Of a DNA stretch of 64,000 bases, positions 1 through 10,000 are shown piece after piece. Below the pieces are notes generated by a model, which searched no databases, was not told the origin of the DNA, and saw only the letters and a program-made list of their open reading frames with translations. Origin of the DNA: Thecamonas trahens ATCC 50062 (Eukaryota > Apusozoa > Apusomonadida > Apusomonadidae); the NCBI RefSeq assembly GCF_000142905.1, contig NW_013657676.1, forward strand, positions 437,256-501,255. Reading direction: 5' to 3'. The position numbers and the translations under genes are program-made. Each line of letters opens with the position of its first letter. The first letter of the stretch is position 1.

Positions 1-1
1 G

Positions 2-307
2 AACCTCTCGGTCAACGTCTCGGGCGAACTGATATCGTCCACCGGCTCGCTCACCACGCCCTCGCCGCTCGCCACGCCGACCACCCCCAAGCTCCGCTCT
101 CCGCAGCGCCACCACCGGTACAACTCGGACTCGTCCACAGGCTCGACGGGCGCTTCAGGCGTCGGCATGCCGCCGACCCCCACGTCCGGCCGCCGCGGCT
201 ACTTTGCCGCCGCGCCTCCTCCTTCCCCTGCAGCTCCTGCCTCGCTGCCCACCGGCGCGCCTCCAATTCCGCCCAAGCCGGACGCGCCGAGCGAGGCCAG
301 ACTCTAA
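2..307 (+). CDS. 3' end of a Pro/Ser/Thr-rich protein (5' part outside window)
   Basis: An open frame runs from base 2 to a TAA at 305-307 (101 codons). It has no in-window start, so this is the C-terminus of a gene entering from the left. The translation is low complexity, rich in Ser, Thr, Pro and Gly. It contains a run of TP/SP sites that could be proline-directed kinase targets, and ends in a PPIPPKP stretch of the kind SH3 domains bind. No folded domain is visible and I cannot name the protein. The stop lies only 5 bp from the stop of the convergent gene on the other strand, so the two 3' UTRs must overlap. Confidence 0.55.
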   Translation, partial: NLSVNVSGELISSTGSLTTPSPLATPTTPKLRSPQRHHRYNSDSSTGSTGASGVGMPPTPTSGRRGYFAAAPPPSPAAPASLPTGAPPIPPKPDAPSEARL

Positions 308-312
308 ACCTC

Positions 313-1086
313 TCACAGTGCAGCCACAAGTGCAGCTACACGCTCGCATGCCGCCACAGGCAGCTCCAAGCCCTCGTCCTCAGACTCGGCTGCCGCAAAC
401 GCACGAACCGCAGCCACATCCAGCACCTCGACCGCAGCCACCAGCTCGCTCCGCGTCGAGCTCGGCGGCAGCGCGCCGACCGCTAGCCTAAGCTCCAGAA
501 CCTTGTTCGGCGCAGCGAGCGCTCTCTTTCCGCCCTTGGCCAGCGCACGCATCGCACGCACCACCTCGCGCACGGCGCGCGTCCGGGTCTGAGGCCGTGC
601 CGCCGCGGCAAGGGCTTGGAAGCCGGCGACATCGATCGTCGCCGCCGGCTCGGCCGCCGCCGGCTCGGCCGCCACCGCCGGTTCGGGCAGGCTCGGGGCC
701 CGACTCTTGGGCTCGGCCGACGGGCGAGCCGCCGCCGTTGGTGTGGCCATCCCCCACCCAGCGTCCTGGCTCTGGCTCGTCGGCACGGGTGCCTCAGTCG
801 TCGTTGCTTGCCACCCGCCCATCGCCGGCGTTCCCCCCGTCGCCGTCGTTGTCGCTGATGCCACAGGCGTCGCCGTCGACCAGCCTCCTTCAGCCGCGCC
901 CCATTCAGCTGCCGCACCCACTGCAGTCGGCGCACCCGATCTTTGTACGGTAGCCGGCACCGCTGCAGCAGGAGTCGTCCACCCGTCGCTCGCCGGCGGC
1001 GCAGCTGCAGCAGCAGCAGGTGTTGCCGACTGGCTGGGCGTCACCCAGCCCGCCCCGGTCTCCCACGAGCCCCAGTTGTCAGCCAT
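313..1086 (-). CDS. Unknown Trp/Ala-rich protein with helical C-terminus
   Basis: A 257-residue protein. The frame opens further upstream only with a TTG, so I take the ATG at 1086, which gives MADNWGSWETGAGW. The N-terminal half is a low-complexity Ala/Thr/Pro segment with tryptophans in WGxxxGGW-like settings, perhaps a disordered interaction region. The last 100 residues are strongly helical (Ala, Leu, Arg, Glu) and include a basic RAMRALAKGGKR patch. I recognise no family. It is divergent from the epimerase/reductase gene to the right and convergent with the gene to the left. Confidence 0.55.
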   Translation of the reverse strand: MADNWGSWETGAGWVTPSQSATPAAAAAAPPASDGWTTPAAAVPATVQRSGAPTAVGAAAEWGAAEGGWSTATPVASATTTATGGTPAMGGWQATTTEAPVPTSQSQDAGWGMATPTAAARPSAEPKSRAPSLPEPAVAAEPAAAEPAATIDVAGFQALAAAARPQTRTRAVREVVRAMRALAKGGKRALAAPNKVLELRLAVGALPPSSTRSELVAAVEVLDVAAVRAFAAAESEDEGLELPVAACERVAALVAAL

Positions 1087-1625
1087 GTCTACAGCACTCT
1101 GAATGTGTGGGTGGCTGGTGCAGAACCGAGTCAAGTGACACACACCACAGACAGAGGTCAAAGGCGGTAAGTTAGTCAGTTAGTCTCGCGGGCTGTCGCC
1201 GTGGTCGTCGGTGGTTGGGCGCGCGCTGGCGAAGAAGCTCATTCGGCCAATTCGGCCCGCCGCCGCCGCCACCAGCTGCCTCCCAACAGCGCCATCTCCG
1301 CCACCCACTCACCACCAACAGCGATCAAAGGAGCCATGCCATCACACACACAATCACACACCACAGGCCCCGCTCAGGTGCAACCACGGCCTGGTCATGG
1401 CCATGTCATTGATACCGCCAAACCTATGCCATTACCTGCCCGACCCGCATTGTCTGACTCTCTGCCCACCCGCGAATTGGGCATTGTCACTCGGTGGGGA
1501 AATTCCCTCGACTGTCGTTCGCCAGGTCGCGTCACACCCTCTCGGTGGAAGGGGCGTGGGGGGGGAGGGGGGGGGAGGGGCCTGGGCAGAGGGTCAACAC
1601 CACCACTTGACAACAGACATATATC
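1087..1625. promoter_or_regulatory. Divergent intergenic region
   Basis: No gene is seen in this stretch between two divergently transcribed genes. It is presumably their shared upstream region. It holds purine-rich G tracts around 1557-1580 and CA-rich segments near 1342-1370. No TATA element or known motif stands out. Confidence 0.3.
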
Positions 1626-2742
1626 ATGGTAGGCATTCAACAGAAGACGATGATGGCAATGACAGCAATGGCGTGCTAGGGAAAGGGGGGGCCACAATTG
1701 GCGGCTTTGTTTGTTGTTGGGGTCGAGGGCGGGGGCGGGGGGGGGGGGGGGGGGGCGGAGCGAGGGATCGCTACCGCACTCTCTGCACACGGCCACAGCA
1801 CCAAGGCGGTGGAGGGGGGGCTGAGAGTTGGACTCACCACGGGCTATGGCGGAGAACGTGCAGGCGGAGACAACTCAAGCCGACTACATGGTGTTTGGGA
1901 AGACCGGGTGGATTGGTGGCAAGCTCATTGAGCTGCTGAAGGAGCAGGGCAAGTCGGTCCATGCTGCCGAGTCGCGGCTGGAGAACCGTGAGGCGGTGGC
2001 GGCCGAGCTCGATGCTGTGCAGCCCAAGTATGTGCTCAACGCTGCCGGGCTGACCGGCCGGCCGAACGTGGACTGGTGCGAGTCGCACAAGCATGATGTG
2101 CTCCGGGTCAATGTCGCAGGCACACTGCTCCTTGCTGACCTCACCCGCGAGCGCTCCATCCCCTGTGCCATGTTTGCCACCGGGTGCATCTACTACTACG
2201 ACGACGCCCACCCCATCGGCTCGTCGGGCTTTACCGAGGACGACGAGCCCAACTTTGACGGCTCGTTCTACTCAGAGACCAAGGCTGTTGTCGAAAAGTA
2301 CCTGCGCCTGTACGAGAACGTCCTTGTTCTTCGCCTCCGCATGCCCATCTCGGACGATCTCCACCCGCGGTCGTTTGTCACCAAGATCTCAAAGTACGAG
2401 AAGGTCGTCAACGTGCCCAACTCGATGACTATCCTGCACGACCTACTCCCGGTCTCCATCGACATGATCGAGAAGGGTCTCGCCGGCGTCTTCAACTTTA
2501 CCAACCCGGGCGCTATCTCCCACAACGAGGTCCTTGACCTCTACGCCGAGATCGTCGACCCGACCTTCACCTACAAGAACTTTACCGTCGACGAGTGCAA
2601 CTCCATTCTCGCCTGCAAGCGCTCCAACAACACCCTTGACACCTCCAAGCTCACCGCCATCTACCCCGACATTCCCGAGGTCCATGACGCCATGCGCGCT
2701 GTCTTTACCCGGATGAAGGCCGCCATGGACGCCGAGGCCTAA
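1626..2742 (+). CDS. dTDP-4-dehydrorhamnose epimerase/reductase-like (NRS/ER, RmlD family)
   Basis: An SDR-fold enzyme of the RmlD / plant UER1 (NRS/ER) type. This family converts 4-keto-6-deoxy nucleotide sugars to rhamnose donors in the cytosol. The N-terminal nucleotide-binding motif is GKTGWIGG, NAAGLTGRPNVDWCE follows, and the catalytic YSETK (YxxxK) is intact. About 295 residues matches the family. Two starts are possible. One is the ATG at 1846. The other, which I slightly prefer, is a one-codon first exon (ATG 1626-1628) spliced through a 1629-1863 intron to GCG at 1864; the phase fits, and a CTCAC branch-like motif lies about 30 nt before the CAG. Both give nearly the same protein. 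The candidate intron carries a 19-G run (1737-1755). Confidence 0.85.
1737..1755 (+). repeat. G19 homopolymer
   Basis: An uninterrupted run of 19 G on the sense strand of the epimerase/reductase gene, inside its candidate first intron. Several other introns in this window carry similar sense-strand G runs. Confidence 0.9.
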
Positions 2743-2849
2743 TCGACCTCTACTCCTCCCATCTCCCGCTAAGTAAGCTGCCCTGTTGACGCAGCACCTA
2801 AGTAACACGCGACGCTCTCGCTACGTGCTCAGCCCCGAGCCGGCAGCGG

Positions 2850-5321
2850 TCAACGCGCCACGCACCGCGAGAAGAACGCGCTCACGTGCGCCACATGAAC
2901 CGCGGACGCCACAACCTCCTCCACAAACTCGCCAAACAGCACGTCGCGCGGCACAGGATCGAGGTGCCACACCAGCGTCGCTACCTCGCTCGCCACAGAC
3001 TCGATATCTGCCTCCGCCCACCGCGGCAGCAACTCGCTCTCGCCGCACAGCTCTGCGGTCGGCGCCGCCGATCCGCCGGCCGCCCAAAAGTCGGGCGCAA
3101 ACGCGTGGTATCGCGACGCCACCAGCGCCCGCGCCCACGGACCCGCACGCCCCGGACCCACCACAGCCTCGACGAGCGACCGCACAAGTGCCACCGCCAC
3201 ACGCGCTCGCACGCCAGGCTTGGCCTTGGCCCGTGCATCGTCGATCGGTAGCCGCAGCCCGTACACCCGGTTCATCACCTCATACGTCTCAGTCATTCGC
3301 GAGAACGACGCCAGCGAGACCGACTGTGCGTGCGAGACAACGTGGTGCCACCAGTACGGCGGCACAAAAAGCACGTCGCCGGCCTGAAGCTTGGCCTCGT
3401 ACACCACCGTGTTTGGTGCAAAGTCTGGAAACGTGGCCAGATCCGGTGCGTCAAAGTCTACCTGCGACTTGTGCCACAACGGGTGGATCCGTGGATACGG
3501 ATGCATGCTACTGTGGCTGTAGTCAGGAAACATGAAAAAGGTCTTGTTCCCCGTCACTTGCGCGTAGTAGTTGTAGTCCATGTCGTAGTGGAGATGCGTC
3601 GCCGTCCTGTGCGACCCGATCCAAAAGTACTGCATGAACCGCGCGGCGTCGGCCCTCGTTCGGAAGACCAGCTCGTTCGGTTGGACGTCGTCAACAAGCT
3701 GCGGATCCATTTCCGCAAAGTGTTGCAGCTGCTGGTTACCCGGCGGGTCAAAGACATCGCTCCAGAACCGGCTCGCCCCGTCCGTCCCTGTGTAGTTGAC
3801 AGCCTCGTACTCGGTCAGCAGATTGAGCGTGCGCAGTTGCGCCATCGACTGCTTCAAGTCGACGTCGTAGAACTTAAAGTCGCCGCTGCCGTCGGCGACG
3901 TCGTTGCAGGCTGCGCCGCGGTGAATCTTGACTTGGCGCATCGGCCGGGCGTCCTCGCGCCCGCCGAGATACTCTGCGTTCCACTTGCGCACACCTGCCC
4001 ACCGTGCAGCCACTGTCCCGCGCAGGATGACCGGATGCGAGCCGCGGACAAACTCGGCCGCAAACGGCTCGTCCGGATGCCACTGTAGGACCGGCACACT
4101 CCGCCGCGCCGAGTGTTCGTCCTTGCCGTACGAGTGCGCCCGCGCCGAGGTGAGGAGGAGCGGACGGAGCCGGCTCGGCCCGCCGCGCCGGCTGGCAAGC
4201 TCAGATGCAAACGCCTCACGCGTGAGCGTCGGGTGCACGTCGTCCCACTGCGGATGCTCCGTTGCGTTGGCCCCAAACCCTGCCGGGTAATGAGCCTCGA
4301 CCATGTGCCCTAGGCACGGCAGCTTCGTCACATCCGGCGGCGGGACCAGGACCTGGTCCATCCTGCCAGGCGGGGCAGGAAGCTCGAGCGACGTGAAGCG
4401 CAGAGCCGCCGTCGAGTCGCGGCCGCCGGCACCGGCTCCGCCGCCCTCTGCCTCGGCGTTCTCGGCGTCGTCCTCGTCGTCATCGTCGTCGTCGTCCCAC
4501 AGCGAGGCGTCGATTCCGTACGCGTCTAGCACATTGCTTGTGGCCTGTGTCGATGTCCTCTGCTCAGCAGCACTTGCGGCAGAGTCCAGCTCGGCGTCGA
4601 GCGCACACAGCGTGCGCAGAGAGAGAGTCCGGGTCCACACTCCGCGAGCAAGGCATGCTTCCTGCAGCGACAGCGGCTCGTCCGGCTCGCGAGCGGCAAC
4701 CACCTGCGCAAGCGTGGCGCCGAGCGACAAGTGTGTCAGATCATTGTACACACTGTCGGCCTCGGGATTGCCAAACCCAACCAAGCTTCCCCTCTCGCTC
4801 ACCACCACAAGCGTAAGCGAGGTGCCCGACGCCGCCAGGGCGCCGGCAACTACCTCCACCGCCTCCGATCCGGCCGCCGCCACACTGTGGCCCGCGTCAA
4901 GCCCTGCCACCGCCACCACATGATGGTAGCGGGAGGCACCAGACATAGATCGAGCTTCGGCAAGCCACGGCTCGTCGCCGCAGTCGTCCACCAGCGGAGG
5001 GCCGGGCGGGAACGGCTCGGCAGCTGCGCGATCGGCTACGCCAGCCAGCACTCCCAGCAGCGAGTCAGACGGTGCCACGACCGGTGCCCGCATCGCATAT
5101 CCTGCCCCTCGCAACTGCTTCTCCACCACTGCCACCGCTTGGGCCACCAGTGCGTTGTCGTCACCCCACACGCCGACATCGACGACCATATGAACAATTC
5201 CCTTGACGACCGCCACCGCCTCGTCGACCTCGCCCACCTCGCCCGCGCCGTCCACCAGAGCCACCAGAGCCACCAGAGCCACCAAAGCCACCAAAGCCAC
5301 CACTGCTGTATTCCTCCACAT
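2850..5321 (-). CDS. Secreted/ER JmjC (cupin-8) 2-oxoglutarate oxygenase-like protein
   Basis: An 823-residue protein starting at ATG 5321 (the frame extends upstream only to a GTG). A signal peptide is built from repeated Val-Ala-Leu units (residues ~6-22), so the protein should enter the secretory pathway. The middle is an unrecognised region with an Asp/Glu-rich loop. The cupin-8/JmjC core begins near the GSHPVILRG motif. It carries the Fe(II) ligands of a 2OG oxygenase: HxD (HYD, ~residue 578) and a distal His in PPYWWHH (~659). PPYWWHHV is the usual cupin-8 C-terminal signature. Substrate unknown; luminal protein hydroxylases or demethylase-like enzymes are the nearest guess. There is no KDEL-type tail. 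Convergent with the epimerase/reductase gene (107 bp apart). Confidence 0.8.
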   Translation of the reverse strand: MWRNTAVVALVALVALVALVALVDGAGEVGEVDEAVAVVKGIVHMVVDVGVWGDDNALVAQAVAVVEKQLRGAGYAMRAPVVAPSDSLLGVLAGVADRAAAEPFPPGPPLVDDCGDEPWLAEARSMSGASRYHHVVAVAGLDAGHSVAAAGSEAVEVVAGALAASGTSLTLVVVSERGSLVGFGNPEADSVYNDLTHLSLGATLAQVVAAREPDEPLSLQEACLARGVWTRTLSLRTLCALDAELDSAASAAEQRTSTQATSNVLDAYGIDASLWDDDDDDDEDDAENAEAEGGGAGAGGRDSTAALRFTSLELPAPPGRMDQVLVPPPDVTKLPCLGHMVEAHYPAGFGANATEHPQWDDVHPTLTREAFASELASRRGGPSRLRPLLLTSARAHSYGKDEHSARRSVPVLQWHPDEPFAAEFVRGSHPVILRGTVAARWAGVRKWNAEYLGGREDARPMRQVKIHRGAACNDVADGSGDFKFYDVDLKQSMAQLRTLNLLTEYEAVNYTGTDGASRFWSDVFDPPGNQQLQHFAEMDPQLVDDVQPNELVFRTRADAARFMQYFWIGSHRTATHLHYDMDYNYYAQVTGNKTFFMFPDYSHSSMHPYPRIHPLWHKSQVDFDAPDLATFPDFAPNTVVYEAKLQAGDVLFVPPYWWHHVVSHAQSVSLASFSRMTETYEVMNRVYGLRLPIDDARAKAKPGVRARVAVALVRSLVEAVVGPGRAGPWARALVASRYHAFAPDFWAAGGSAAPTAELCGESELLPRWAEADIESVASEVATLVWHLDPVPRDVLFGEFVEEVVASAVHVAHVSAFFSRCVAR
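5254..5298 (-). repeat. 9-bp minisatellite encoding Val-Ala-Leu x5
   Basis: Five perfect-length 9-bp units (three accagagcc followed by two accaaagcc on the + strand) encode (VAL)5, the hydrophobic core of the signal peptide of the JmjC protein. Confidence 0.9.
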
Positions 5322-5784
5322 GTACACTCTTCCTGTACCTGTACCTTCCTTCACTCTGCCTCTAGCCACAAGACAAGTTACCTCGCCTCACCAGCAGTCA
5401 CCAACCACCACCGGCCGCATGGCGCCACCGCCACTGCCGCCCCTGGCCATCTCCGAGCACCACAGCCACCCACCCACACACCCATACCTCCATCCATCCA
5501 TCCATCCGTCCGTCCGTCCATCCGTCCGTCCTTTCCACCACCCCCCCCCCCCCCCCCCTCCCTCCCTTACCTCTACCCCTACATCATCCTGATCGCACTC
5601 TTCTCCCGTCAGTCCGACTTGTCGGCAGCCAGTCTGTGGTGGCGGGGCGGAGTGGCGGGGGCCGACTGAGCAAGTGGGCCTCAGCCTTCCATCCTGCCTG
5701 TGGCCCAGCCAGCACGCCAACCGGCCAGCCACCGGCCTCCGCCCACCCTCACACTCAACGCCGTGCCCGACACTCAAAGCCGTC
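5322..5784. promoter_or_regulatory. Divergent intergenic region with simple repeats
   Basis: Upstream region shared by the JmjC gene (-) and bystin (+). It contains a CATC/CGTC tetranucleotide array (about 5489-5530) and an 18-C run (5541-5558). No gene was seen. Confidence 0.4.
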
Positions 5785-7453
5785 ATGCCGCGTAATCGTG
5801 CCAACCGTGCGGGCGAGAAGGCCCGGCACGACCCGCTGGCTACCCAGCTGCGCAAGGACGAGATCCTTGTGGACGACGAAGAGGCGGCGGCGACGGGCGG
5901 AGGAACTGGCGACGCCAAGGCCACACGCAAGCGCCGCAAGCGCCGCATTCGCAAGAAGGAGGCGGCCAACGAAACGGTACGTAGGTTAGAATCCCCCCTC
6001 TACATCCCTAAGGACATGGTGCATGCCATGCTCGTTCGCATGCCTCTGGACGGGTCGGGGTTGCCGCGGGGTGGCGGGATGGGAGGATTGGCCTGGATGG
6101 GGGGGGGGAAGTAGGAGAGGCGGGCTGACCGGCGTCGACTCACATGAGAGCATGTGTGGGGGAGGAACAGAACGAGTCGTATGTGGAAGAGGCGCTGGCA
6201 AAGCGAATCATGAAGCAGGCTGAGGACCAGCGGCGGGAGGAGGAGATGGAGCAGATGCAGCGCGGCTCGTCGGCGGCGATCGAGTTCCCGGAAGATCCCT
6301 TGCCCGAGCCCAAGATGTTTGCCTACGAGTCGGACGGCGAGGACTCGGTCTTCTCCGAGGACGAAGACAACTACCTCAACGACGTGGACAAGCTCTCGCC
6401 AGCTGACGAGCGGCTGCTCTCGATGTTTACTGCCGGGTCGTCCGGCGCCCGCGCCACCCCGGCCCGCAACTTGGCCGACATCATCGAGGCGCGGCTGCGC
6501 GAGCGCGAGGGCGCCATCACGCTCGGCGGCTCGGCCGTGGACGTCGGTGAGCGCCTTGGGGCCTCGCTGCCGAAAAAGGTAGTCAAGGCCTACCGCATTG
6601 TCGGGCGTGTGCTCAAGGACTACCGCTCGGGCAAGCTGCCCAAGGCGTTCAAGATCATCCCTGCGCTCGAGAACTGGGAGGACATTGTGTTCATCACCAA
6701 CCCGTCCGAGTGGTCCAAGCACGCCATGTACCAAGCCGTCAAGGTCTTTGCCTCGAACCTCAACGCCAAGATGGCTCAGCGGTTCTTCAACCTTGTCCTC
6801 CTCCCCTGCGTCCGCGAGGACATCTCGGAGCATCGCAAGCTCAACTTCCACCTGTACCAGGCACTCCGGAAGGCGCTCTACAAGCCTGCCGCCTTCTACA
6901 AGGGCTTTCTCCTTCCGCTGCTGGAAGAGGGCTGCTCCGTCCGCGAGGCCCTCATTGTCGCCTCGGTCGTCAAGAAGTCCCGCATCCCCATGCTTCATTC
7001 GGCCGCCGCCATGCTGCGCATGATGGAGCTTCCCTACTCGGGTCCGGTCACCATCATGCTCCACACCCTGGTCGACAAAAGTACGCCCTCCCGCTCCGTG
7101 TAGTCGACGCCCTCGTCCAGTTCTTCGTTACCTTCCGTGACGTCGACCAGGAGATGCCGCTGGTCTGGCACCGTGCCCTCCTCACCTTTGCCGAGCGCTA
7201 CCGCAGCGATCTGCAGGACTTCCAGCTTGAGCTCCTCCGCCAGCTCCTGCACATTCAGCAACACGAGTACCTCACCGAAGACATCCGTCGCGCCCTCTTC
7301 AACAAGCGCCGCGACGGATCTGGCCCCGGCCCCTCGGCGGACATGTCTGCCGCTCCCTTTGAGGGCTATGAGATCGCCGCCGGCCCGGCCCCGGTCTCCA
7401 TGGCCAAGGCTCCGACCTTTTCCACTCCGCTCACCATGGACACCAACGTCTAA
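5785..7453 (+). CDS. BYSL: Bystin / Enp1 (40S ribosome biogenesis), one-base frame break
   Basis: Bystin/Enp1 is a nucleolar-cytoplasmic factor for late pre-40S maturation. Exon 1 is 5785-5976 (basic Lys/Arg-rich N-terminus). The intron is 5977-6170 (GTACGT..CAG, with CTCAC 27 nt before the site). Exon 2 runs from 6171. The conserved bystin core is unmistakable: LPKKVVKAYRIVGRVLKDYRSGKLPKAFK, the WEDIVFITNPSEWS block and RIPMLHSAAAMLRM. At 7077-7080 (AAAA) the frame breaks between TLVDK and KYALPLRVVDALV, which are adjacent in all bystins. One extra A restores DKKYALP exactly and gives 491 residues, a normal length. I read it as a homopolymer undercall rather than a pseudogene. The intron holds a G10 run. 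Confidence 0.92.
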
Positions 7454-7719
7454 ACACATGTCAAACAACCAAGCGGGCAACCATGCGAAGCAACTTTTCC
7501 TCCTCCCCGAACCATCGTCTGCCTCCTTCATAGCCATCGCCGAAACCGGTAGGGGCGTGCGCCGAGCGCCGAGACAGACACGACACACTCATGCCCCCTC
7601 CACCCACCCGCACCCCCCGCACACACACACACACACACACACACATACCTCACCTTCACACACCTTCACACCTTTCCACCGCTCCACCACTTTTTTCCGC
7701 TCCCTGCACAACAGCAGCC
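7454..7719 (+). repeat. Intergenic with (CA)n microsatellite
   Basis: A 266-bp spacer between two tandem + strand genes. It contains a CA dinucleotide array at about 7620-7646, inside the probable 5' UTR of the next gene. An in-frame ATG at 7591 precedes the array, but the translation is just Thr-His repeats, so I start the gene at 7720. Confidence 0.6.
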
Positions 7720-9965
7720 ATGGACGCGTCGCTCTCGGGTATCCTCCGCATGGTCATGACGGCGCCCGACATGGAGAGCAAGGTCTCGGGCATGCGCCAG
7801 CTGGAGGTCCGGGTCCGGGCCACGCCGGAGCGATTCCACTCGCCGCGGCTCGCTGCCTGGCTCACCCGACAGCTCGGTACCACCACATCGCCTGCTCCTC
7901 TGCCTGTGGTTGCCATCACCGTCGTCCTCCTCTCGCACCTCGCTTCCACCCCCATCGGTCTTGCCGTCCTCCGTGGCACCCGCGACCTGCCCTCGGCTTG
8001 GGCCGCCGGCTTTGCCGCCGCAGGCACCTTTGCCGTCGGCGCCTCGCTCCGGGCTGCCCTCCTCAGCCTCATCGACAAACTCATCGAAGGCGCAGACGAT
8101 GAGCCCTTTGACTGGTTCTCCACAGAGCGCCACGCCTGCATCGTCGCCGACTCGCTCACCACAAGCGGTCGCGAGCAGGAGCAGGCCGCCAAGGTCCTCG
8201 CCTGCATGGCCCGCCAACCGCGGGTCGCAAAGTTCCTCTGCGACGGCGGCTATGCCACCTCGCTCATCCGCGCCCTCGCCCGCCCCTCGCTTGCTCTTCA
8301 GCAGTACGCTCTCGCCACTCTGGTCCGTATGACCGAAGTCGATCGCGCCTGCGGCATCCTTGCCGGTCAGCGCTCCACCGCCCTCAAGATCCTGGCCAAG
8401 CTCTCGGCCTCGTGGGACGCGCCGGCGCTTCTTCGACTCACCAACTTTCTAGTCAACCGCATCTCGCCCACCGTCCAGCTCCAGCCCGTCGCCCAAGAGG
8501 TCAGCCCCGCTGCGCCGGCTCGCCCTGCTGCCTCCAAGCCTGCCGCGAGCTTCCTGGCCCTTCCCGGCGCGGCAGGTGGCGACCAAGCATCATCGAGTGA
8601 GAGTTGCGACCAAGTAGGCCTTCGTCCACGCAAGGTCTCGACCTCGAAAATCGACGGCCTCATTGCCGAGCTCGGCATCGACGAGCCACCGCCGTCGCCG
8701 ATGGCCTCGCGTCCGCCGTCATCCAGCAACCACACCGAGTCCGAGTACGCCGAGCTCCTCGGCGACGTCTCGCAACTGAAGATCCCAGATCCGGGCTCCG
8801 AGTCGCGCCCGAGCTCGTTTGGCGAGTCGCCTCCGCCGGCTGAGGCTGAGTCCGAGCCGCCACTTTTGCCGCTTCGTGGCCGCAAGGCCCGTGGCATCAA
8901 GTTTGAGACCCTGTTCTCCATCCTCCACGACGGCGCCGAGTACGACAGCACATTTGACATGGCTCCGGCTGCGCCGCCCGTCACTGTTGATGGGCGCGGC
9001 GCAGAGGCTGCCGCCAGCGAGCCCTCGCCGGATCCCGTGCCCGATCCCGTGGTTGAGCACTCCAACAGAGCCAGTAGCGGCTCGTTCGAGTTTGGCTCAG
9101 AGCCACCGCTTGTCACAGACTCGGGCTCCGACTCAGACCTAGAGGAAGTGATGGAGGCTGCCAAGACCGAGGCCGAGGTCGGCGCCGCCCTTGACGCCAT
9201 CATGGGACCGGATCTCGGACTCGACCTCAGTGGCAGCGGTCCAACTGCGCAGGAGAAAGCCGATGCAGCTGCAGCGACCGAGGCCGAGGTCGACGCTGCC
9301 CTCGACGCCATCCTCTCGCCGCGCAAGCCCGCCAACGAGGCCGGGCAGGCTGACCCGCCGCAGCAGCCGACGCTTGTCGACGAGCTCTACCACCAGCTCG
9401 CCCGTGAATGCGACGAGAGTCTCGACATCGAGACTGTCGAGGAGCTCGCCGCCATTCTGCCGGTCTCGGTCATTCGCGACCGCCGACTGAGCATGATGAT
9501 TGCCGCCGACCGCCGCCCAGCCTCACTTATTGTTCGCGAGTTGTGCGACAAGCTCGAGCCCGTGGTTGCCGCCAACGCCGACGCGCTGGCCCCGCGCGAG
9601 CCGACCACAGCCGACGAATTTGACACCATGCTCGCCGACTTTGGCATGGACGATCTCGACCTTGACTTTGCTGATGCCGACGCTGACGTCGAGCTGCAGC
9701 TGGAAAGCCTCTCCAAGCGCGCTTCGTTGACTGTCGACAGCCCAGAGCCGCCGGCTCGGCTCTCCCCGCGGTCCGCGACTCGGTCAACTCGCTCGAGGAG
9801 CTCGAACTGCTAACAGGCGTCATGGGCGAGGGCACTGTCGCCGATCTCGACGACCTGCTGGCCTTTACTATCAGCAACTCGGCTACCGACGCCTTGGCCA
9901 CCGTCGACGACGACGCCCAGCTATACTCGACACTCAACGACATTCTCGGCGAAGAGCTCGTGTAG
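7720..9965 (+). CDS. Unknown acidic protein with ARM-like N-terminus, one-base frame break
   Basis: Not recognised. The N-terminal ~270 residues are helical and Ala/Leu-rich, with repeats resembling ARM/HEAT folds (for example KVLACMARQPRVAKFLCDGGYATSLIRAL). The rest is acidic and disordered, with short recurring elements: two TEAEVxAALDAI units, an LIAELGIDE motif, and DDLDLDFADADADVEL. One frame stops at 9813, but an adjoining frame continues with clearly similar acidic sequence (LLTGVMGEGTVADLDDLLAF ... ILGEELV) to a TAG at 9963-9965. One extra C in the CCCC at 9764-9767 joins them as RLSPAVRDSV, giving 748 residues. The ATG at 7720 follows a CA repeat. Confidence 0.65.
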
Positions 9966-10000
9966 CGGAACAGGTGCAGAGGTAAAGCCAGTCGTTCGTG

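Noticed and set aside
3330-4088. 252-codon plus-strand frame inside the JmjC gene
   Set aside because: It lies opposite clearly conserved cupin-8 sequence and has no recognisable protein features.
7081-7103. A 23-nt GT..TAG intron that would repair the bystin frame
   Set aside because: It would delete the highly conserved KYALPLRVV block and is far shorter than other introns; a one-base homopolymer error explains the break without losing conserved residues.
7591-7719. Upstream ATG adding a Thr-His-rich leader to the gene at 7720
   Set aside because: The leader is a translation of a CA microsatellite, not conserved-looking protein.
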